From CAZDUS01 sp964535015 (GTDB lineage: Bacteria; Verrucomicrobiota; Kiritimatiellia; CAIKKV01; CAITUY01): a DNA stretch of 5,330 nucleotides. A model generated the notes under the pieces. It worked only from the letters and a program-made list of their open reading frames with translations. It was not told the origin of the DNA and searched no databases. This document shows positions 1 to 4,650 of the stretch, piece by piece (position 1 is the first letter of the stretch; the number at the start of each line of letters is the position of its first letter). Location of the stretch: positions 1 through 5,330 of the forward strand of contig CAZHRU010000137.1 in the NCBI GenBank assembly GCA_964535015.1. Direction: 5' to 3'. Position numbers and translations under genes: made by a program.

Positions 1-647
1 GACCAGCCTTCCTCGAAGCCGTAGGCCTGCAGGATGATTTCGTAGCACATGTGGACGGAGCCGCTGGAGCGGGGGTCCCCGGAGCCGACCCAGGCGAAGT
101 AGTCGGGGCGGGCCAGATCGGCCCAGTCGGTCGGGATTGGCAGTCCCAGGCGTTTGACGAGAGGGCGGTTGTAGAGGATGCCGAAACTGCTGAGGGCGAT
201 GCCATACCATTGGTGTTGGGGGTCGACGACGGGGGCCCCGGCGCAGCGGGGTGGGATGCCGGCGAGGACGTCGGGGTCGAGCGGGAGCGGGGTCAGCCAG
301 TTTTGTTCGATGGCGGTCAGGTAGGGGGCGACACCGCCGCCGAAGAGGAGGTCGACGCCGGGGGCGTCCGGGGAGGTGGTGAAGCGGGATTCGAGTTCCT
401 TGAGGATTTTGGAAGCGCCGCCGACATCGAGCCAGCGGATATCCACCTGACGGTGGTGGTTGGTTTGCATCCAGTCGCGGAAGGCGCGGGAGTATTCGAG
501 GCGGACTTCGCGGCGGTGGGGCGAGAGGATGGCGAGGGTTTCGGCGGCGGCGGGGGCTGGCGCTTCCGGCGGGCGGCGGGAGGTCAGCATTCCCACGAAA
601 GGCAGGGAGGCGACCACAACGAACAGGATGGCGGAGAAAGCACGCAT
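1..647 (-). CDS. ABC-transporter-type extracellular solute-binding protein, N-terminal part (cut by left window edge)
   Basis: The minus-strand frame is open from an ATG at 645-647 to the window edge, giving 215 codons plus two bases. The N-terminus looks like a Sec signal peptide or membrane anchor: Arg2, then a hydrophobic stretch at about residues 4-21 (AILFVVVASLPFVGML), followed by a Pro/Ala-rich linker. There is no lipobox cysteine. Mature-domain features are typical of the iron(III)/AfuA-like solute-binding family: ETLAILSPH at 36-44, DLLFGGG at 99-105, WYGIAL and GILYNR around 148-161, and GSGDPRSSGSVHM at 188-200 followed by YEIILQAYGFEEGW. In this family these blocks line the ligand cleft. 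The ligand cannot be named from this half; ferric iron, a phosphonate or a sugar phosphate are all possible. It probably acts outside the inner membrane, feeding a permease/ATPase pair encoded further left. It lies 12 nt downstream of the beta-CASP gene on the same strand. The family call is solid; the substrate is unknown. Confidence 0.85.
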   Translation of the reverse strand, partial: MRAFSAILFVVVASLPFVGMLTSRRPPEAPAPAAAETLAILSPHRREVRLEYSRAFRDWMQTNHHRQVDIRWLDVGGASKILKELESRFTTSPDAPGVDLLFGGGVAPYLTAIEQNWLTPLPLDPDVLAGIPPRCAGAPVVDPQHQWYGIALSSFGILYNRPLVKRLGLPIPTDWADLARPDYFAWVGSGDPRSSGSVHMCYEIILQAYGFEEGW

Positions 648-655
648 GGGGGGTG

Positions 656-660
656 CCTCC
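656..660 (-). promoter_or_regulatory. Ribosome binding site of the solute-binding protein gene
   Basis: The minus strand reads GGAGG, 8 nt before the ATG at 647. The first base pair of the upstream gene's TAG stop codon (660-662) is also the first base of the GGAGG. This fixes the start of the solute-binding protein and suggests that ribosomes finishing the upstream gene can re-initiate here. Confidence 0.8.
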
Positions 661-2054
661 TAGTCGAGGGTGACCGTGTCGTTGTAGGCGGGGACGGAGG
701 TGGTGAAGCCGCGGAGTTCCTTGAGGGTGGCGGCGAAGGCGCGGGAGGATTCGGGTTCGCCGTGGGTTACGAAGACATGGCGGGGCGGTGTGGTCAGGCG
801 GGAGAGCCACTTGATGAGTTCGCCGCGGTCGGCATGGGCGGAGAAACCGGGGATCTGGGCGACGTTGGCGCGTACGGGATAACTTTGGCCCAAAATCCGG
901 ACCGGGGTGACGCCATCGAGGATGATGCGGCCGAGGGTGCCCACGGCCTGATAGCCCACGAAGAGGACGGTGGCGGAAGGTTTGGAGATATTGTTTGCAA
1001 GGTGGTGCTTGATGCGGCCGCCGGTACACATGCCGGCGCCAGCCATGATGGCGACGGTGCCGGAGATGTGGTTGATGGCTTTGGAGTCATCCACCGTGGA
1101 GGTCACCTTCAGGGAGGGGAAGTGGAACGGGGACTGGTGCTTCTGGATCAGGCGTTGCATGTCCGCATCCATCATGTCCATGTGTTTCTCGAAGACCCGG
1201 GTGACGCTGGCGGCCATGGGGCTATCGACAAAGACCATGATATGGGGGATGCGGTTGGCGAGGAGGAGTTCGTTCAGGTAGTAGAGGACCTCCTGGGCGC
1301 GTTCGATGGCGAAGGTGGGGATGATGAGATTGCCGCCCCGTTTGTGGGTATCGGTGATGACGGCGGCGAGGTGGTCGGCGATCAGGCCGGTTTGTTCGTG
1401 ATCGCGGTCGCCGTAGGTGGACTCCATGACGACGTAGCGGGTGGGCGGGCAGTAGTCGGGATCCTCAAGGATGGGGCGATTCCAGCGGCCGAGGTCGCCA
1501 GAGAAGAGGATGGAGGACTGGTCGGCTTCCACGCGGATGGAGGCGGAGCCGAGGATGTGGCCGGCGTCGAAGTAGGTGACACGGATCGAGTTGCCGATGG
1601 AAAAGGTCTGTTTGTAGGCGACGGACTGGAAGTGGGAGCAACAGGCCTCGACGTCCTCGGGGCCATAGAGGGGTTGTTCCGGGTGGGGAGCCTTGCGGTT
1701 CTCCTTGTCGTGGCGCTTGCGTTTGAGCGATGCGTCTTCCGCCTGTAGTTTAGCCGAATCCATGAGGACGATTTTGGCGATTTCGCCGGTGGGGAAGGTG
1801 CCGAAGACGGGGCCTTGGAAGCCATCGTGGACGAGGCGGGGCAGGTAGCCGCAGTGGTCGATGTGGGCGTGGGTCAGGAGGACGGCGTCGATGCTGGACG
1901 GGGCGACGGGGAAAGGGTCCCAGTTGCGGTTCTTGAGATCGCGTTCCTGATAGAGACCGCAGTCGATGAGGAGTCGTTTACCGCCGGCCTCCAGGAGGTA
2001 GCGGGAACCGGTGACGGTTTGGGCGGCGCCGAGGAAGGTCAATTTCATGCTCAT
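660..2054 (-). CDS. MBL-fold metallo-hydrolase with beta-CASP and RNA-specificity (RMMBL) motifs; probable ribonuclease
   Basis: This is a 464-residue complete protein of the bacterial YSH1/CPSF73-like class (COG1236 type). Metallo-beta-lactamase motifs are all present: HxHxDH with His62, His64, Asp66 and His67; His166 in DAGHILGS; Asp187 in FSGDLGR. The beta-CASP motifs follow: Glu211 in ESTYGDRDH (motif A), His407 in PGFSAHADR (motif B) and His431 in VTHGEPESS (motif C). PTFAIERAQEVL (246-257), VDSPMA (276-281) and MAGAGMCTGG (337-346) are further family signatures. Proteins of this type bind two zinc ions and usually cleave RNA in the cytoplasm, and no signal peptide is seen. A basic insert at about 110-122 (KRKRHDKENRK) may contact nucleic acid. 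ATG 2054 is used; a second Met is at codon 3. No Shine-Dalgarno precedes either. RNA as the substrate is inferred from the family; length and motif set look intact. Confidence 0.93.
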   Translation of the reverse strand: MSMKLTFLGAAQTVTGSRYLLEAGGKRLLIDCGLYQERDLKNRNWDPFPVAPSSIDAVLLTHAHIDHCGYLPRLVHDGFQGPVFGTFPTGEIAKIVLMDSAKLQAEDASLKRKRHDKENRKAPHPEQPLYGPEDVEACCSHFQSVAYKQTFSIGNSIRVTYFDAGHILGSASIRVEADQSSILFSGDLGRWNRPILEDPDYCPPTRYVVMESTYGDRDHEQTGLIADHLAAVITDTHKRGGNLIIPTFAIERAQEVLYYLNELLLANRIPHIMVFVDSPMAASVTRVFEKHMDMMDADMQRLIQKHQSPFHFPSLKVTSTVDDSKAINHISGTVAIMAGAGMCTGGRIKHHLANNISKPSATVLFVGYQAVGTLGRIILDGVTPVRILGQSYPVRANVAQIPGFSAHADRGELIKWLSRLTTPPRHVFVTHGEPESSRAFAATLKELRGFTTSVPAYNDTVTLD

Positions 2055-2061
2055 GGCGGGT

Positions 2062-2091
2062 AGGATAGGAGGGAGCGGGGATGGGATGCAA
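2062..2091 (-). promoter_or_regulatory. Candidate promoter of the beta-CASP hydrolase gene, possibly giving a leaderless mRNA
   Basis: On the minus strand TTGCAT (plus 2086-2091) and TATCCT (plus 2062-2067) are separated by 18 nt, each matching four of six positions of the sigma-70 consensus. Only 7 nt separate the -10 box from the ATG at 2054, so transcription would start at or within a base or two of the start codon. This agrees with the absence of any Shine-Dalgarno upstream. The boxes are weak and the match could be chance. Confidence 0.3.
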
Positions 2092-2095
2092 CTAC

Positions 2096-2138
2096 GAAAG
2101 AGGGAGGGGAGGGGTGGAGGGGAGGGGAGGAGAGGGAA
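2096..2138 (+). other. Purine-only, G-rich tract with G-quadruplex potential
   Basis: From 2096 to 2138 the plus strand is entirely A/G except one T at 2115. It contains four runs of GGGG (2106-2109, 2111-2114, 2119-2122, 2124-2127) and runs of GGG at 2102-2104 and 2134-2136, separated mostly by single bases or short purine spacers. Four or more closely spaced G runs meet the usual pattern for a G-quadruplex, and the polypurine nature also allows triplex formation. It sits immediately upstream of the candidate beta-CASP promoter. Function is unproven. Confidence 0.5.
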
Positions 2139-2204
2139 TCCAGAATCCAGAATTCAGAATACGGAATTCAAAATAGGGGAGGCGGAATGCGGAATTCAGA
2201 ATCG
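2135..2204 (+). repeat. Degenerate 7-bp tandem repeat array, ten units, consensus RGAATNC
   Basis: Cut every 7 bp from 2135, the sequence reads GGAATCC, AGAATCC, AGAATTC, AGAATAC, GGAATTC, AAAATAG, GGGAGGC, GGAATGC, GGAATTC, AGAATCG. Eight of the ten units match or nearly match RGAATNC. The two poor units (2170-2183) keep the 7-bp phase, so the array is a single degenerate block. GAATTC palindromes occur at 2150, 2164 and 2192, at spacings of 14 and 28 bp. It lies in the non-coding gap between divergent genes and no gene reads through it convincingly. From memory, similar degenerate GAATTC-type heptads occur between genes in several environmental bacterial lineages, but I cannot check that here. 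Confidence 0.8.
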
Positions 2205-2212
2205 GGTTTTGC

Positions 2213-2239
2213 CACGAAGTTCACGAAGGACACGAAGGG
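2213..2239 (+). repeat. Three tandem 9-bp units, CACGAAGNN
   Basis: CACGAAGTT (2213-2221), CACGAAGGA (2222-2230) and CACGAAGGG (2231-2239) are head-to-tail copies differing only in the last two bases. The block starts 9 bp after the heptad array ends and is introduced by TTTTGC. Strings of this CACGAAGGA type recur between genes in many bacterial genomes (recollection, not a search). A 6-bp complement of AAGGAC (2226-2231) occurs at 2248-2253 followed by T residues, so part of it can fold into a weak hairpin. Confidence 0.75.
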
Positions 2240-2272
2240 GGGGCGAGGTCCTTTTTTGGGGGTTACCCGGCA

Positions 2273-2302
2273 TTGACTTGGGAGGGGTGGGGGGCATACG
2301 AT
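2273..2302 (+). promoter_or_regulatory. Candidate sigma-70-type promoter for the folB-folE operon
   Basis: TTGACT at 2273-2278 matches the -35 consensus at five of six positions. TACGAT at 2297-2302, 18 nt downstream, matches the -10 consensus at four of six. It lies 48 bp upstream of the folB start, leaving a leader of about 40 nt that includes the folB ribosome binding site. I see no riboswitch-like fold in that short leader. Confidence 0.5.
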
Positions 2303-2337
2303 GTGGGCCAGTCTTGGCGATGGTGATGCAAGTTTCG

Positions 2338-2342
2338 GGAGG
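2338..2342 (+). promoter_or_regulatory. Ribosome binding site that sets the GTG start of folB
   Basis: GGAGG stands 8 nt upstream of GTG at 2351. The next in-frame ATG, at codon 13 (2387), would remove the first beta strand of the fold, so the GTG is the better start. Confidence 0.75.
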
Positions 2343-2350
2343 GCGGGCCG

Positions 2351-2725
2351 GTGAGAACCTTGGACAAAATCAGCATTCGGGAGTTGATGGCGCGGTGCCG
2401 GGTCGGAGTGACGGTTGCGGAGCGTCGGAAGGCGCAGGATATCCTGGTGACGGTGACGCTGGAGGCGGATTTACGGCGGGCGTGCCGGAGTGACCGGCTG
2501 GCGGATTCGGTGGACTACAAGGCTATCAAACTGGACATTTTGGCGGACTTGGAGAAGAAACCGTTTAATCTGATCGAACGGGTGGCGCAACGGGTGGCGG
2601 ATATCGCGATGCGGGACCAGCGGGTGGAGCGGGTGACGGTGGTGGTGCAGAAACCGGGCGCCTTGCGGCATGCCCGATGCAGTGAAGTTGAGATCGTGCG
2701 GGAAAGAAGAAAGGTGGCGGAATGA
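2351..2725 (+). CDS. folB: Dihydroneopterin aldolase (FolB)
   Basis: This is a cytoplasmic enzyme of folate biosynthesis that converts 7,8-dihydroneopterin to 6-hydroxymethyl-7,8-dihydropterin and glycolaldehyde; many members also epimerise the substrate. The 124-residue length is normal for the family. Expected landmarks are present: DKISIRELMARCRVGV at the N-terminus, Glu24 in the AERRKAQDI segment, SVDYKAI with Tyr56, NLIERVAQRVAD with Glu76 (the pterin-anchoring Glu of the family), and the QKPGALRHA block with Lys101, the catalytic lysine position. Residue roles are assigned by family alignment from memory. Translation begins at GTG. The stop codon overlaps the folE start (ATGA, 2722-2725), so the two genes are probably translationally coupled and made in comparable amounts. 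No truncation or frameshift is seen. A specialised pterin role other than folate is possible but not indicated. Confidence 0.93.
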   Translation: MRTLDKISIRELMARCRVGVTVAERRKAQDILVTVTLEADLRRACRSDRLADSVDYKAIKLDILADLEKKPFNLIERVAQRVADIAMRDQRVERVTVVVQKPGALRHARCSEVEIVRERRKVAE

Positions 2726-3285
2726 ACAAGGAACGCGTAACCCAACTGGTGAGGGAATTGCTGGTGGAGATTGGGGAAGACCCTGCCCGGGAAGGGTTGC
2801 TCAAGACGCCGGAGCGGGTGGCGGCCGCCTATGAGTTCCTGACGTCCGGTTACCGGACCAACATGGAAGCGGTGGTTAACGGTGCGGTTTTCCAAGCCGA
2901 GGCGAACAACATGGTGTTGCTCAAGAACATCGAGGTCTACAGTCTCTGTGAGCATCACATGCTGCCATTTTTCGGGAAATGCCATATTGGTTACATCCCG
3001 CGGACCAAGGTGCTGGGGGTGAGCAAACTGGCGCGGATCGTGGATGCGTTGGCGCGGCGGTTGCAGATCCAGGAGCGGTTGACGGCGCAAGTGGCGAACG
3101 AAATCATGGATACGGTGGATCCGGAGGGGGTGGGCGTGGTGATGGAATGCCGGCACCTGTGCATGATCATGCGCGGGGTGGAGAAGCAGGATTCCGTCAT
3201 GACGACATCCACGGTGCTGGGGAGTTTTCATAACAGTCCCAGCACGCGGGCTGAGTTCATGAGTCTGGTGGGAAGAGTCGGGTGA
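2722..3285 (+). CDS. folE: GTP cyclohydrolase I (FolE, type IA)
   Basis: FolE catalyses the first committed step of tetrahydrofolate synthesis: GTP to 7,8-dihydroneopterin triphosphate plus formate, as a zinc-dependent toroidal homodecamer in the cytoplasm. The 187-residue length fits the short bacterial form. Zinc-site and catalytic motifs are intact: SLCEHHMLPFFGK with Cys76, His78 and His79, and ECRHLCMIMRGV with His145 and Cys147 (equivalent to Cys110, His112, His113, His179 and Cys181 of the E. coli enzyme). VSKLARIVDALARRLQIQERL (100-120) and TTSTVLGSF (161-169) are also typical; the early GLLKTPERV motif (25-33) is present. The gene starts within the folB stop (ATGA), with AAGGTGG a few bases upstream acting as ribosome binding site. 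Since the cysteine ligands are kept, it is the zinc-bound type rather than the unrelated FolE2. The pathway also needs a pyrophosphatase, HPPK and DHPS, none of which is in this window. Confidence 0.97.
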   Translation: MNKERVTQLVRELLVEIGEDPAREGLLKTPERVAAAYEFLTSGYRTNMEAVVNGAVFQAEANNMVLLKNIEVYSLCEHHMLPFFGKCHIGYIPRTKVLGVSKLARIVDALARRLQIQERLTAQVANEIMDTVDPEGVGVVMECRHLCMIMRGVEKQDSVMTTSTVLGSFHNSPSTRAEFMSLVGRVG

Positions 3286-3306
3286 AGAGGCAGGGCAGGC
3301 TAGTGT

Positions 3307-3335
3307 CTGATTGCTCAATCCATTGAACAGTTCAG
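3307..3335 (+). repeat. Imperfect inverted repeat between folE and the aldo/keto reductase gene
   Basis: CTGA (3307-3310) pairs with TCAG (3332-3335), TG (3312-3313) with CA (3328-3329), and TCAAT (3315-3319) with ATTGA (3322-3326), with one mismatch and one bulge between the blocks. The centre is CC. No T run follows, so it is not a standard intrinsic terminator. Its place 13 bp before the reductase start fits either an operator for a dimeric regulator or an mRNA hairpin. In the 63-bp gap I find no convincing separate promoter for the reductase. Confidence 0.45.
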
Positions 3336-3348
3336 TTTGGGGACGTTG

Positions 3349-4485
3349 ATGCAGTATCATTCTTTCGGAAGTACAGGGCTCAGGGAAAGTGCACTTGGGT
3401 TTGGCGCCATGCGGCTTCCGGTTAGGCCGGAGAACGGGCAAAATGTGGTGGATGAGGACGCTTCCATCGCCCTCATACGCCGCGGGTTCGAACTCGGAGT
3501 CAACTATGTCGATACGGCCTACATGTACATGGGGCACAAGAGTGAAGGTGTCGTTGGTAAGGCGTTAAAGGGGTGGCGCGACCGGATCACGCTTTCCACC
3601 AAACTTCCCCTCTGGGATGTCAAGACGACGGCGGATTTCCGCCGGTTCCTGGAGGAGCAACTGCAGCGCCTTGATACGACACACATCGATTTTTACCACT
3701 TCCATGGACTCAACCTTGAGAAGTGGAACAACACTGTGCTGCCGCTGCACCTGTTGAAAGAAATGGAGCGTGCGCGCTCGGAGGGGTTGATCCGCTTTAT
3801 GTCATTTTCATTCCATGATCAACCGGCGGCGATGAAGACATTCATCGACACCGGGCTTTTTGCCTCTGTTCTTTGTCAATACAATCTGCTGGACCGATCC
3901 AATGAGGAGATGATCGCCTATGCCCATGAAAAGGGTTTGGGAACCGTCATCATGGGGCCCGTTGCCGGTGGGCGTCTGGGTGACGCCCATGAAGACATTC
4001 AGAAGGCCATCCCGGGACGGCGGACGACGCCGGAGATCGCCCTCCGGTTTGTTTTGGCGAATCCGAACGTTGACATTGCTCTTTCCGGAATGAGCAGTCT
4101 TGCCCAACTGGAGCAGAATGTCCTTGTGGCTTCGGATCCCAACCCGCTTTCGCCGGAAGAGGTTCGGCAGGTCAAGGAGACGGCTGATCGGCTCAGGGAG
4201 TTGGCCAACCTGTATTGCACAGGGTGCGAATACTGCATGCCCTGTCCGAACGAGGTTAACATTGCGGCCTGCTTCAAGAGCAAGATTGATCTCGATGTCT
4301 ACCACTTCCAGGAGTCTGCCGTGAAGCGCTACCGCGCCATTGGTGATCCCTGGATCAAAGGCAAGCGCGCTGATGCCTGCGTCAATTGTGGTCTATGTGA
4401 ACCCAAATGTCCGCAGAAGATTCCCATCCGCGACCAACTCCGCGAGACCGCCGCCCGTTTTGCGCCCTTCATGGCCGACGGATGA
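3349..4485 (+). CDS. Aldo/keto reductase with C-terminal twin 4Fe-4S ferredoxin-like domain
   Basis: The 378-residue protein starts at ATG 3349 with MQYHSFGSTGLRESALGFGAMRLP, the usual N-terminus of this family; GGGGA lies 5 nt upstream. Residues 1 to about 275 form the (beta/alpha)8 NAD(P)H-dependent reductase barrel with the catalytic tetrad Asp55, Tyr60 (VDTAYMY), Lys85 (STKLP) and His119 (IDFYHFHGLN). A coenzyme-binding region is expected near ALSGMSSLAQLEQNV (244-258). The C-terminal part holds two cysteine motifs: Cys290, 293, 296, 299 followed by Pro, and Cys344, 347, 350, 354 followed by Pro. Each can ligate a 4Fe-4S cluster. Such proteins are cytoplasmic and thought to exchange electrons with a ferredoxin or flavin partner while reducing an aldehyde or ketone; the substrate is not known. 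Upstream fucI-type chemistry yields lactaldehyde, so a role there is conceivable but only inferred from proximity. An upstream in-frame TTG (3337) is a less likely start. Codon choice (more T- and C-ending codons) appears to differ from the folB-folE genes. Confidence 0.92.
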   Translation: MQYHSFGSTGLRESALGFGAMRLPVRPENGQNVVDEDASIALIRRGFELGVNYVDTAYMYMGHKSEGVVGKALKGWRDRITLSTKLPLWDVKTTADFRRFLEEQLQRLDTTHIDFYHFHGLNLEKWNNTVLPLHLLKEMERARSEGLIRFMSFSFHDQPAAMKTFIDTGLFASVLCQYNLLDRSNEEMIAYAHEKGLGTVIMGPVAGGRLGDAHEDIQKAIPGRRTTPEIALRFVLANPNVDIALSGMSSLAQLEQNVLVASDPNPLSPEEVRQVKETADRLRELANLYCTGCEYCMPCPNEVNIAACFKSKIDLDVYHFQESAVKRYRAIGDPWIKGKRADACVNCGLCEPKCPQKIPIRDQLRETAARFAPFMADG

Positions 4486-4490
4486 CGTTC

Positions 4491-4537
4491 TTGTCGCCAA
4501 GACTCAGAGATGCTCTCTGGTGGGAATGTGGTGGCAA
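4491..4537 (+). other. Foldable 3' region after the aldo/keto reductase: two nested stems
   Basis: TTGTCGCCA (4491-4499) pairs with TGGTGGCAA (4529-4537) over nine positions including two G-U pairs. Inside, CAGAG (4505-4509) pairs perfectly with CTCTG (4515-4519) around a 5-nt loop. The outer stem begins 5 nt after the reductase stop codon. It is followed by AAAT rather than a T run, so it would be a weak terminator at best, or an mRNA 3'-end stabilising hairpin. No gene is seen in the 165-bp gap between 4486 and 4650. Confidence 0.35.
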
Positions 4538-4541
4538 AATA

Positions 4542-4549
4542 GTCTAGAC
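4542..4549. promoter_or_regulatory. Perfect 8-bp palindrome GTCTAGAC upstream of fucI
   Basis: GTCTAGAC is fully self-complementary and carries the CTAG core that is scarce in many bacterial genomes. It lies about 30 bp upstream of the candidate fucI -35 box, a position where an activator of a sugar operon could bind. With a single short copy this is only suggestive. Confidence 0.2.
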
Positions 4550-4579
4550 GGAGGGCGGGGGCCCATGAGACGCTGTAAC

Positions 4580-4609
4580 TTGCAAAAAAGTCAATCGGGG
4601 CGGTATGAA
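4580..4609 (+). promoter_or_regulatory. Candidate promoter of fucI
   Basis: TTGCAA (4580-4585) and TATGAA (4604-4609), separated by 18 nt, each match four of six sigma-70 consensus positions. Transcription would begin near 4616, giving a leader of about 35 nt. The leader contains GAGGG at 4636-4640, 10 nt before the ATG, a weak ribosome binding site. The weak boxes are in line with a gene that needs an activator, but that is inference. Confidence 0.4.
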
Positions 4610-4650
4610 AACGGCTCCGGAATCAATCAGCGAACGAGGGCGCAAAGACA

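Noticed and set aside
51..1748. A 565-codon open frame on the plus strand
   Set aside because: It lies antisense to the beta-CASP gene and the solute-binding protein gene, both of which have full family motifs. Its translation is a low-complexity Gly/Asp/Val/Glu-rich string with no recognisable domain, the expected shadow of strong third-position bias.
2135..2239. CRISPR array
   Set aside because: The units are 7 and 9 bp with no spacers between them; a CRISPR needs repeats of roughly 23-47 bp separated by unique spacers.
2226..2257. Rho-independent terminator (AAGGAC paired with GTCCTT, then T run)
   Set aside because: The stem is only 6 bp with a 16-nt loop, and no plus-strand gene ends upstream of it. 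It probably results from the repeat sequence itself.
2011..2493. A 160-codon plus-strand frame crossing the intergenic repeats into folB
   Set aside because: It overlaps the beta-CASP start, reads through the heptad and 9-bp repeats, and then runs out of frame over folB. It has no credible ribosome site and no family similarity that I recognise.
3337..3348. TTG start four codons upstream for the aldo/keto reductase
   Set aside because: ATG at 3349 gives the N-terminus typical of the family and has a GGGGA five bases upstream, while the TTG overlaps the inverted repeat region and lacks a proper ribosome site.
2515..3537. A 340-codon minus-strand frame over folB, folE and the reductase start
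   Set aside because: It is antisense to three confident genes and its His/Pro/Arg-rich translation has no domain character.
3808..4305. A 165-codon minus-strand frame inside the reductase
   Set aside because: It is fully contained in a gene with intact catalytic and Fe-S motifs, and shows no motif of its own.
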